DNA of 19,891 nt, taken from NCBI RefSeq assembly GCF_003253115.1, contig NZ_QEQF01000013.1, positions 1 through 19,891 of the forward strand, read 5' to 3'. A model generated the notes under the pieces. It was not told where the DNA came from, searched no databases, and saw only the letters and a list, made by a program, of their open reading frames with translations. Shown one piece after another: positions 13,810 to 19,891 of the stretch. Within the stretch, counting starts at the first letter, position 1. Every line of letters starts with the position of its first letter. Source of the stretch: Haemophilus_A paraphrohaemolyticus_A (GTDB taxonomy: Bacteria > Pseudomonadota > Gammaproteobacteria > Enterobacterales > Pasteurellaceae). Position numbers and translations under genes: made by a program.

Positions 13810-14619
13810 ATGAATCCAATGTTAAACATTGCTATTCGTGCAGCACGAAAAGCAGGCAATATTATCGCAAAAGGTTACGAGCAAGCACCTCAAGATACCG
13901 AAGTGGCTCGTAAAGGCTCAAATGACTATGTAACTGAAATTGATAAAGCAGCAGAAGCTGCAATTATTGAGGTTATCCGTAAATCTTATCCTGATCACTC
14001 TATCGTTGCGGAAGAGTCAGGTATTGTTGAAGGTAAAGATAGCAGTGTGCAATGGGTGATTGATCCATTAGATGGCACCACTAACTTCGTAAAACGTTTA
14101 CCGCATTTCTGTGTTTCTATCGCTGTTCGCGAGAATGGTCGCACAACAGTTGGCGTAGTTTACGATCCTATCCGTAATGAACTTTTCACTGGCGTGCGCG
14201 GTGAAGGGGCAAAATTAAATGAATTTCGTTTACGTGTTGATACAAGCCGTCGTGACTTAAACGGCACAGTGCTTGCAACAGGTTTCCCATTCAAAAATCC
14301 AAAATATCGCCCTGCACATTTAAATATGCTTGAAGGCTTAATGAACAATGGCGTGGCAGATTTCCGCCGTACAGGTTCAGCTGCGTTAGACTTAGTTTAT
14401 GTAGCAGCAAACCGTGTCGATGGTTTCTTTGAAATCGGCTTAAAACCTTGGGATTGTGCCGCGGGTGAGCTTATCGCTCGTGAAGCAGGTGCAATCGTAA
14501 CCAACTTTGTAGGTGGTACAGATTACTTAAAATCAGGCAACCTTGTTGTAGGTCAAGCTCGTGTTGTGAAAGAAATTTTAAGCACCATTCAACCTGTATT
14601 AACAGAAGATCTTAAATAA
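13810..14619 (+). CDS. suhB: Inositol-1-monophosphatase family protein SuhB
   Basis: SuhB is a magnesium-dependent inositol monophosphatase that in E. coli also joins the Nus-dependent antitermination complex on rRNA transcripts. The 269-residue protein begins MNPMLNIAIRAARKAGN, like E. coli SuhB. The metal ligands are visible: Glu68-Glu69 in AEESG, Asp85 and Asp88 in WVIDPLDGTTNFVKRLPHF, and Asp215 in LKPWDCAAGE. The length is normal. It follows the dapA terminator and has its own -10 element; dxs begins 60 bases downstream without a visible terminator between, so read-through into dxs is likely. GGTGG about nine bases before the ATG may act as ribosome site. Confidence 0.95.
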   Translation: MNPMLNIAIRAARKAGNIIAKGYEQAPQDTEVARKGSNDYVTEIDKAAEAAIIEVIRKSYPDHSIVAEESGIVEGKDSSVQWVIDPLDGTTNFVKRLPHFCVSIAVRENGRTTVGVVYDPIRNELFTGVRGEGAKLNEFRLRVDTSRRDLNGTVLATGFPFKNPKYRPAHLNMLEGLMNNGVADFRRTGSAALDLVYVAANRVDGFFEIGLKPWDCAAGELIAREAGAIVTNFVGGTDYLKSGNLVVGQARVVKEILSTIQPVLTEDLK

Positions 14620-14626
14620 GTCAGAT

Positions 14627-14634
14627 AAGCGGTC
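14627..14634 (+). repeat. DNA uptake signal core (Apl type)
   Basis: AAGCGGTC in the short suhB-dxs gap, one of the two exact copies not fully inside a gene. Confidence 0.65.
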
Positions 14635-14679
14635 GAAAGCCGTTTCATCTTTACATTACGCCCAAATGGATTATCTTTT

Positions 14680-16533
14680 ATGCAAAAATCATACCCTTTG
14701 CTCAGCCAAATCAACTCGCCTGAAGATTTGCGTTTGCTAAATAAAGATCAATTACAACCGCTTGCAGACGAATTGCGAGCCTATTTGCTTGAATGCGTAA
14801 GCCAATCAAGCGGTCATTTAGCGTCAGGGTTGGGCGTAGTTGAGTTGACTGTTGCCTTGCATTACGTCTACCAAACGCCGTTTGATCAGCTTATTTGGGA
14901 TGTAGGGCATCAAGCCTATCCGCATAAAATCCTTACTGGGCGTCGTGATCAAATCAAAACCATCCGTCAAAAAGATGGTATCCATCCTTTTCCTTGGCGT
15001 GAAGAGAGCGTTTACGATGTATTAAGCGTGGGGCACTCCTCTACTTCCATTAGTGCGGGCTTGGGTATTGCGGTTGCAGCAGAAAAAGAGAATGTAGGGC
15101 GTAAAACCGTTTGTGTAATTGGTGATGGTGCAATTACCGCAGGAATGGCATTTGAAGCCTTAAACCATGCGGGTGCATTACATACTGATATGTTGGTTAT
15201 CCTAAACGATAACGAAATGTCGATTTCCGAAAACGTGGGGGCATTAAACAACCACCTCGCACGCATTTTTTCAGGTTCGCTTTACACTACCATGCGTGAT
15301 GGCAGTAAGAAAATTCTGGATAAAGTGCCGACCATTAAAAACTTTATGAAGAAAAGCGAAGAGCATATGAAAGGCGTGATTTTCTCGCCTGAAAGTACGC
15401 TTTTCGAAGAGCTTGGCTTCAACTATATTGGTCCGATTGACGGGCATAACATTGATGACTTGGTGAAAACGCTGGAAAATATGCGTGACCTAAAAGGCCC
15501 GCAATTCTTGCACATTCGCACTAAAAAAGGCAAAGGTTATCAGCCTGCAGAAAACGACCCAATCGGTTTCCATGGCGTGCCAAAATTCGATCCTGAAAGC
15601 GGAAAATTACCAAAAACCAAAACCATTCCAACCTATTCAGATATTTTTGGCAACTGGTTATGCGAAATAGCGATACAAGATCCTAAGCTGATCGGCATTA
15701 CCCCTGCTATGCGTGAAGGTTCGGGAATGGTGGAGTTTTCCAAACGTTTCCCAGAGCAATATTTTGATGTGGCGATTGCAGAACAACACGCCGTAACCTT
15801 CGCAACAGGCTTAGCTATTGCAGGCTTTAAACCTGTGGTGGCAATTTACTCTAGCTTCTTGCAACGTGCTTACGATCAGTTAATTCACGATGTGGCAATT
15901 CAAAATCTTCCTGTCATTTTTGCAATTGACCGTGCGGGTATTGTGGGGGCAGACGGACAAACCCATCAAGGAGCGTTCGACTTAAGCTTTATGCGTTGCA
16001 TTCCAAATATGACGATTATGACACCATCAGACGAAAATGAAATGCGCCAGATGTTATTCACGGCTTATTCAATGAATACGCCAACAGCAGTACGCTATCC
16101 TCGAGGCAATGCACAAGGTGTAGAGTTACAACCAATGCAAGTGTTGGAAGTGGGTAAAGGTCGCCTTATTCGAAAAGGTAAAAAAGTCGCGATTTTAAAC
16201 TTCGGCACGATGTTGCACGAAGCACAAATCGTTGCAGAACGTAACAACTACACCCTTGCTGATATGCGTTTTGTTAAGCCTATTGATGGTGAGCTAATTA
16301 AACAACTCGCAGATTCGCACGATTTATTGGTAACCCTTGAAGAAAATGCTATTCAAGGGGGAGCAGGCAGTGCCGTGAATGAATATTTGCAATCAATCAA
16401 CAAAATTAAACCGCTTGCAATGCTCGGCATTCCAGACCATTTCATCCCACAAGCAACACAACCAGAAGCTTACGCAGAAATTGGGTTAAATGCGGAAGGG
16501 ATTGAGCAGAAGATCCTAGCATTGTTGCATTAG
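14680..16533 (+). CDS. dxs: 1-deoxy-D-xylulose-5-phosphate synthase Dxs
   Basis: Dxs condenses pyruvate and glyceraldehyde 3-phosphate with thiamine diphosphate, the entry step of the MEP isoprenoid pathway and a source of carbon for thiamine and pyridoxal. The 617-residue protein has the normal length. QSSGHLASGLGVVELTVALHYV and WDVGHQAYPHKILTGR are near the N-terminus. The thiamine diphosphate motif starts at GDGAIT (148-153) and ends in NDN (176-178), and the catalytic Glu368 lies in VAIAEQHAVTFATGLA. The transketolase-type C-terminal domain follows. The ATG at 14680 gives an N-terminus typical of the family, though the ribosome site is weak. It follows suhB by 60 bases and converges with tktA, a related thiamine enzyme, on a shared terminator. 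Confidence 0.97.
   Translation: MQKSYPLLSQINSPEDLRLLNKDQLQPLADELRAYLLECVSQSSGHLASGLGVVELTVALHYVYQTPFDQLIWDVGHQAYPHKILTGRRDQIKTIRQKDGIHPFPWREESVYDVLSVGHSSTSISAGLGIAVAAEKENVGRKTVCVIGDGAITAGMAFEALNHAGALHTDMLVILNDNEMSISENVGALNNHLARIFSGSLYTTMRDGSKKILDKVPTIKNFMKKSEEHMKGVIFSPESTLFEELGFNYIGPIDGHNIDDLVKTLENMRDLKGPQFLHIRTKKGKGYQPAENDPIGFHGVPKFDPESGKLPKTKTIPTYSDIFGNWLCEIAIQDPKLIGITPAMREGSGMVEFSKRFPEQYFDVAIAEQHAVTFATGLAIAGFKPVVAIYSSFLQRAYDQLIHDVAIQNLPVIFAIDRAGIVGADGQTHQGAFDLSFMRCIPNMTIMTPSDENEMRQMLFTAYSMNTPTAVRYPRGNAQGVELQPMQVLEVGKGRLIRKGKKVAILNFGTMLHEAQIVAERNNYTLADMRFVKPIDGELIKQLADSHDLLVTLEENAIQGGAGSAVNEYLQSINKIKPLAMLGIPDHFIPQATQPEAYAEIGLNAEGIEQKILALLH
14808..14815 (+). repeat. DNA uptake signal core (Apl type)
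   Basis: AAGCGGTC in the context TCAAGCGGTCATTTA, inside dxs and 173 bases from the end of the preceding copy. Confidence 0.65.
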
Positions 16534-16585
16534 TTTACTATCCAAAACACTCATTTTATGAAACCATTAAGCTCGTTGAGCTAAC

Positions 16586-16611
16586 AAAAAAGGCATCAAT
16601 TTGATGCCTTT
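16586..16611. terminator. Bidirectional terminator between dxs and tktA
   Basis: AGGCATC (16591-16597), loop AATTT, GATGCCT (16603-16609), extended by flanking A-T pairs. The A6 run at 16586-16591 gives a strong T6 tail for tktA on the minus strand; the plus-strand tail TTTATGTT is weaker. Confidence 0.85.
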
Positions 16612-16629
16612 ATGTTATCTGTTTGTTTA

Positions 16630-18627
16630 TTACAAAATCTCTTTCGCTTTCGCTACTACATTTTCAACGGTGAAACCGAAAAGTTTGAATAATTCGCCTG
16701 CTGGTGCTGATTCACCGAAGCTATTCATCCCTACGATACGACCTTCAAAGCCTACATATTTATACCAGAAGTCAGACAATTGTGCTTCAATTGCAACACG
16801 TTTAGTCACTGCACGAGGTAATACTGATTCACGGTAAGCCTCATCTTGCTTATCAAACACGTTGGTGCTTGGCATTGAAACCACACGCACTTTTTTGCCT
16901 TCAGCTTCTAACACTTCTGCTGCTTTCATCGCTAATTCCACTTCAGAACCTGTTGCGATTAAGATTAAATCTGGCGTACCTGCTGAGTCTTTTAACACAT
17001 AACCACCACGTGCTACATTCGCTAATTGCTCTGCTGTGCGATTTTGTTGTTGAAGATTTTGACGTGTGAAGATTAACGCACTTGGACCATCTTGACGTTC
17101 AACGGCCGCTTTCCACGCAATTGCAGATTCTACTTGGTCAGCAGGGCGCCACGTTTCAAGATTTGGAATGTAGCGTAATGCGGCAGTCTGCTCAACTGGT
17201 TGGTGAGTTGGACCATCTTCACCTAAACCGATTGAGTCGTGCGTATAAACGAATAACACACGTTGTTTCATTAATGCTGCCATACGCACTGCATTGTGGG
17301 CGTATTCGTAGAACATCAAGAAGGTGGCACCATAAGGAATAAAGCCGCCATGTAAAGCGATACCATTCATAATCGCTGACATACCAAATTCACGTACGCC
17401 GTAGTTGATGTAGTTACCATCTATGTTGTGATCTGCGCGAATTGGTTTAGAGCCAGACCATAAAGTTAAGTTTGAGCTAGCTAAGTCTGCAGAACCACCT
17501 AAAAATTCTGGTAATACGTGAGCGTAGGCTTCAATCGCATTTTGTGATGCTTTACGGCTTGCAATATTCGCAGGATTTGCCTGTAATTTTTCGATAAATG
17601 CTTTGCTTTCTGCTTCCCAATTTGCTGGTAATTCACCGCTCATACGGCGTTTAAACTCTGCTGCTAATTCTGGGTAAGCGGTTGAATATGCTGCAAATTT
17701 TGCATCCCAAGATTGTTCTTCTGCTGCACCTTTTACTTTTGCATCCCACTCTACATAAATTTCAGATGGAATGACAAATGGTTCATATTTCCAGTTTAAG
17801 AATTCACGAGCAGCCTTAATTTCTGCTTCGCCTAATGGTGCACCGTGGCAGTCGTGAGAATTACATTTATTTGGTGAGCCGTAGCCGATAATGGTTTTAC
17901 AGATAATTAAGGTTGGACGCTCTTTTTCTGCTTGTGCATTTTCAATTGCAAATTTGATTTGCTCAGGATCGTGACCATCCACATTGCGGATCACTTGCCA
18001 GCCGTAAGATTCAAAGCGTTGTGCGGTATCATCCGTAAACCAACCATCAACGTGACCATCAATTGAGATGTTGTTGTCATCATAGAACGCAATCAATTTA
18101 CCTAAACCAAGCGTACCTGCTAATGAACATGCTTCATGAGAAATACCTTCCATTAAGCAGCCATCGCCTAAAAATGCGTAAGTATAGTGATTCACAATTT
18201 CATGACATTCACGGTTAAATTGTGCTGCTAAAGTTTTCTCTGCAATCGCCATACCAACCGCATTGGTAATCCCTTGACCAAGCGGACCTGTTGTCGTTTC
18301 AACACCTGGTGCATAACCATATTCTGGGTGACCTGGCGTTTTTGAGTGTAATTGACGGAATTGTTTTAAATCTTCAATAGAAAGATCGTAGCCTGTTAAA
18401 TGTAAAAGGCTATAAATTAACATCGAACCATGACCATTCGACAGCACAAAGCGATCGCGATCTGCCCATTTTGGATTATTTGGGTTATGTTTTAAAAAAT
18501 CACGCCATAATACTTCTGCAATATCTGCCATACCCATTGGAGCACCAGGGTGACCAGAATTTGCTTTTTGGACGGCGTCCATACTTAATACACGAATCGC
18601 ATTTGCTAAAACTTTACGCTCAGCCAT
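16630..18627 (-). CDS. tktA: Transketolase
   Basis: Transketolase moves two-carbon units between pentose-phosphate-pathway sugars using thiamine diphosphate and a divalent metal. From the chosen start the protein has 665 residues (E. coli TktA 663). His26 in NSGHPGAPMGMADIAEVLW, the thiamine motif starting at GDGCLMEGISHEACSLAG and ending in DDNNIS, and the catalytic-Glu region VYTHDSIGLGEDGPTHQPVEQ are all intact. Three in-frame ATGs are possible (18645, 18633, 18627); GGGAG lies seven bases before 18627 but only a base or two from 18633, so MAERKVLANAIRVLSM is the likely N-terminus, also matching TktA. A promoter with a CRP-like site about 60 bases upstream and an FNR-like box on the -10 precedes the gene. 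It converges with dxs. Confidence 0.96.
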   Translation of the reverse strand: MAERKVLANAIRVLSMDAVQKANSGHPGAPMGMADIAEVLWRDFLKHNPNNPKWADRDRFVLSNGHGSMLIYSLLHLTGYDLSIEDLKQFRQLHSKTPGHPEYGYAPGVETTTGPLGQGITNAVGMAIAEKTLAAQFNRECHEIVNHYTYAFLGDGCLMEGISHEACSLAGTLGLGKLIAFYDDNNISIDGHVDGWFTDDTAQRFESYGWQVIRNVDGHDPEQIKFAIENAQAEKERPTLIICKTIIGYGSPNKCNSHDCHGAPLGEAEIKAAREFLNWKYEPFVIPSEIYVEWDAKVKGAAEEQSWDAKFAAYSTAYPELAAEFKRRMSGELPANWEAESKAFIEKLQANPANIASRKASQNAIEAYAHVLPEFLGGSADLASSNLTLWSGSKPIRADHNIDGNYINYGVREFGMSAIMNGIALHGGFIPYGATFLMFYEYAHNAVRMAALMKQRVLFVYTHDSIGLGEDGPTHQPVEQTAALRYIPNLETWRPADQVESAIAWKAAVERQDGPSALIFTRQNLQQQNRTAEQLANVARGGYVLKDSAGTPDLILIATGSEVELAMKAAEVLEAEGKKVRVVSMPSTNVFDKQDEAYRESVLPRAVTKRVAIEAQLSDFWYKYVGFEGRIVGMNSFGESAPAGELFKLFGFTVENVVAKAKEIL

Positions 18628-18677
18628 CGTCATTCTCCCATTCATTTTGATTAAATTAAGATTATTTTTGATTGTTT

Positions 18678-18691
18678 GTGATTGTAATCAA
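18678..18691. promoter_or_regulatory. FNR-like box over the tktA -10
   Basis: On the minus strand TTGAT-TACA-ATCAC matches 9 of 10 positions of the FNR consensus TTGAT-N4-ATCAA. It covers the tktA -10 hexamer, a position expected for repression. Confidence 0.4.
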
Positions 18692-18709
18692 GTTTATTTC
18701 AAAACTCAA
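18681..18709 (-). promoter_or_regulatory. Sigma-70 promoter for tktA
   Basis: Minus-strand TTGAGT (18704-18709), a 17-base spacer, then TACAAT (18681-18686). Predicted start near 18674, about 47 bases before the chosen tktA ATG. Confidence 0.7.
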
Positions 18710-18725
18710 AAAATCATCTGCTTTT

Positions 18726-18741
18726 TGTGATCTAGTTCACA
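18726..18741. promoter_or_regulatory. Near-consensus CRP site between tktA and rpmE
   Basis: TGTGATCTAGTTCACA has all ten core positions of TGTGA-N6-TCACA and five of the six central bases of the ideal TCTAGA. It is centred about 60 bases upstream of the predicted tktA start, a class I-like position, and about 66 upstream of the predicted rpmE start. Confidence 0.8.
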
Positions 18742-18764
18742 TAAATTCTGCATTAAATTAGCGG

Positions 18765-18793
18765 TTGATCTTCGCTCAACTTTCACTTAGAAT
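18765..18793 (+). promoter_or_regulatory. Sigma-70 promoter for rpmE
   Basis: TTGATC (18765-18770), a 17-base spacer, then TAGAAT (18788-18793). It predicts a start near 18800 and therefore a leader of about 120 bases. Confidence 0.65.
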
Positions 18794-18840
18794 ACGCACT
18801 CTTTTAGGCGTTAGGCATAAGCTTAACATATTATCAATCA

Positions 18841-18902
18841 CATATGGTACTTATCAGCGGTTCAATTGAAATAATAGTTGAAACAAGATAAGCAGCGATA
18901 TG
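18841..18902 (+). promoter_or_regulatory. Structured rpmE leader RNA (candidate bL31 autoregulatory element)
   Basis: Three nested pairings form one long interrupted stem: CATAT (18841-18845) with ATATG (18898-18902), CTTATC (18850-18855) with GATAAG (18887-18892), and TTCAA (18861-18865) with TTGAA (18878-18882). Between them are asymmetric internal loops, and the apical loop has 12 bases. It ends ten bases before the GAGG ribosome site of rpmE. In E. coli bL31 represses its own mRNA through the leader, so a similar role is inferred; the fold is not shown to be homologous. Confidence 0.55.
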
Positions 18903-18922
18903 GCTTCTTATGAGGTTCTCCA

Positions 18923-19135
18923 ATGAAACAAGGTATTCACCCAGAATATACTGAAATTACTGCAACATGTTCATGCGGTAACGTAATCAAAACTCACTCA
19001 ACAGTGGGTAAAAACTTAAACTTAGACGTATGTGGCAACTGCCACCCGTTCTACACTGGTAAACAACGTGTTGTTGATACTGGTGGTCGTGTTGAACGCT
19101 TCAACAAACGTTTCAGCATTCCAAGTACAAAATAA
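18923..19135 (+). CDS. rpmE: 50S ribosomal protein bL31 (zinc-binding type)
   Basis: bL31 bridges the two ribosomal subunits at the central protuberance. The 70-residue protein has the four zinc ligands of the C+ form: Cys16, Cys18, Cys37 and Cys40 (CSC and CGNC). It begins MKQGIHPEYTEITATCSCGN and has HPFYTGKQRVVDTGGRVERFNKRF at the C-terminus, both family hallmarks. GAGG at 18912-18915 is seven bases before the ATG. The gene is monocistronic: it has its own promoter, a roughly 120-base folded leader and a strong terminator 17 bases after its stop codon. The Zur-regulated, cysteine-free paralogue (RpmE2 type) is a different gene and not present here. Confidence 0.98.
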   Translation: MKQGIHPEYTEITATCSCGNVIKTHSTVGKNLNLDVCGNCHPFYTGKQRVVDTGGRVERFNKRFSIPSTK

Positions 19136-19152
19136 TCTATTTTGTAAAAAAG

Positions 19153-19177
19153 AACCTCGTTTTTACGAGGTTTTTTT
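19153..19177 (+). terminator. Intrinsic terminator after rpmE
   Basis: AACCTCGT (19153-19160), loop TTTT, ACGAGGTT (19165-19172) and a seven-T run (19171-19177). Confidence 0.93.
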
Positions 19178-19245
19178 GTATAGTCTTAATTAAGCGTAAA
19201 AATATTATTATATCTATACTATTACACCTATAAAGGATGGCTGCC

Positions 19246-19891
19246 ATGTTTAAATTATTTGAAGGAAATTTTTTTATTAGTTTATTTCATCCATTTAATA
19301 AAAATAAAAGAAGAGAGATAAGAGCTAATATACGTTTGCGTAATTTTCATGAGAAGGCCCCATTAGCATTAATAGAGCTATCTAATGCAATAGCTAATTA
19401 TAAAAAACCAGTTAAAATATGGTTAGAATTTGGTTCGTTATTAGGAGCTTATAGGGAAAATGCAATTATTGCACATGATACTGATATTGATGTTGGAATT
19501 TATGAATCAGATATGACTAATGATTTTATTCTGTACTTAGAAAAAAAACAGTTTAAACTTATCAAAAAATATGTAATATCAAGTAGTGATAGTTCATTAG
19601 ACGGATTTAGGGCTGAATACACTTTTCAATATAAAAAAGATGTTTCTATTGATTTTTTTGTGTTTAAAGAAGAAGGATGTAAAAGATTTTGCTTTTCTTT
19701 TGATAAAGAAGATGGATTAACACGAGATGAAACTCTACAAAAATATAATGGAATGCTTCGAACAATTAAAATACTCCTACCTAATTTTGAATTTGATAAG
19801 ATAAGTTTTCTAGGGACTAATTTTCTCATTCCCTCTCACACAGAGTTATATCTAAAAGAAATTTATGGAAATGATTTCATGACCCCTAAAA
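19246..19891 (+). CDS. LicD/fukutin-type phosphotransferase, 5' part (runs off the right edge)
   Basis: The reading frame is open from the ATG to the window end, giving 215 residues. It carries the LicD-family nucleotidyltransferase core: LEFGSLLGAYRENAIIAHDTDIDVGI at about residues 61-86, with the DTDID metal-binding acids, and a third acid in VSIDFFVF near 140. ELYLKEIYGNDFMTP near the edge resembles the end of the LicD domain. Relatives transfer phosphocholine, phosphoglycerol or other phospho-groups to surface glycans; the substrate here is unknown. AAAGG at 19232-19236 is nine bases before this ATG; the in-frame ATG at 19237 directly abuts it and is less likely. A weak TATACT at 19215-19220 may be the -10. 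By hand count it is about 27% G+C, unlike rpmE, suggesting transfer. No tetranucleotide repeat tract is seen at its start. Confidence 0.82.
   Translation, partial: MFKLFEGNFFISLFHPFNKNKRREIRANIRLRNFHEKAPLALIELSNAIANYKKPVKIWLEFGSLLGAYRENAIIAHDTDIDVGIYESDMTNDFILYLEKKQFKLIKKYVISSSDSSLDGFRAEYTFQYKKDVSIDFFVFKEEGCKRFCFSFDKEDGLTRDETLQKYNGMLRTIKILLPNFEFDKISFLGTNFLIPSHTELYLKEIYGNDFMTPK

Noticed and set aside
14620..14679. Thiamine (TPP) riboswitch upstream of dxs
   Set aside because: The gap is only 60 bases and lacks the conserved TPP riboswitch core; dxs is thiamine-dependent but not known as a target in this group.
16869..17342. Plus-strand open frames inside tktA (66 and 86 residues, one leucine-rich)
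   Set aside because: Opposite-strand shadows of a conserved gene; the leucine-rich composition follows from complementary codons.
18628..18645. Longer N-termini for transketolase from 18645 or 18633
   Set aside because: GGGAG is correctly spaced only for the ATG at 18627, and the resulting N-terminus aligns with E. coli TktA.
19237..19245. Start of the LicD-like gene at the ATG at 19237
   Set aside because: It directly abuts the AAAGG ribosome site; the in-frame ATG at 19246 has normal spacing.

Overview
The window looks like chromosomal DNA of a Pasteurellaceae bacterium. Protein after protein follows the Haemophilus/E. coli versions closely (PurR, MetX, LpxL/HtrB, FolE, TktA, RluD). The 8-mer AAGCGGTC occurs seven times, often as CAAGCGGTCA or similar. 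That is the core of the DNA-uptake signal of the Actinobacillus pleuropneumoniae type; I saw no Haemophilus influenzae-type AAGTGCGGT. An Actinobacillus/Mannheimia-like genus is therefore the best guess; I cannot name a species.

Layout, left to right. (1) 1-395: 5' part of an AT-rich GT25 glycosyltransferase gene (minus strand, cut by the window edge). (2) 434-2309: tsaD and bamD on the minus strand; bamD diverges from rluD (2471-3448). (3) rluD and sanA converge on a shared terminator; sanA diverges from metX, with tandem MetJ-like boxes between their promoters. (4) purR, preceded by a PUR-box-like palindrome, then a DedA-family membrane protein gene ending in a nine-C tract, a large inverted repeat, a cydC without cydD beside it, and hflD. 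(5) folE-truA, converging with raiA. (6) raiA and lpxL diverge around a CRP-like site. (7) dapA, suhB and dxs on the plus strand, converging with tktA. (8) tktA diverges from rpmE around a second, almost ideal CRP-like site; rpmE has a structured leader and a strong terminator. (9) 19246 to the right edge: 5' part of an AT-rich LicD/fukutin-type transferase gene.

The centre is a dense housekeeping block. It covers translation and RNA modification (tsaD, rluD, truA, raiA, rpmE), envelope biogenesis (bamD, lpxL, dedA, sanA), cytochrome assembly (cydC) and central or biosynthetic metabolism (metX, folE, dapA, suhB, dxs, tktA). The two edge genes differ: they are roughly one-quarter G+C by hand count, and both belong to families that decorate lipooligosaccharide or other surface glycans. 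They look like accessory surface-variation genes inserted next to core genes.

I found no CRISPR array, prophage, insertion sequence, toxin-antitoxin pair, defence island, tRNA or rRNA. The most informative non-coding signals are the CRP-like sites at raiA/lpxL and tktA/rpmE, the MetJ and PUR operators, the rpmE leader fold, the dedA-cydC inverted repeat and the poly-C tract. All promoter and operator calls were made by eye from motif and spacing.
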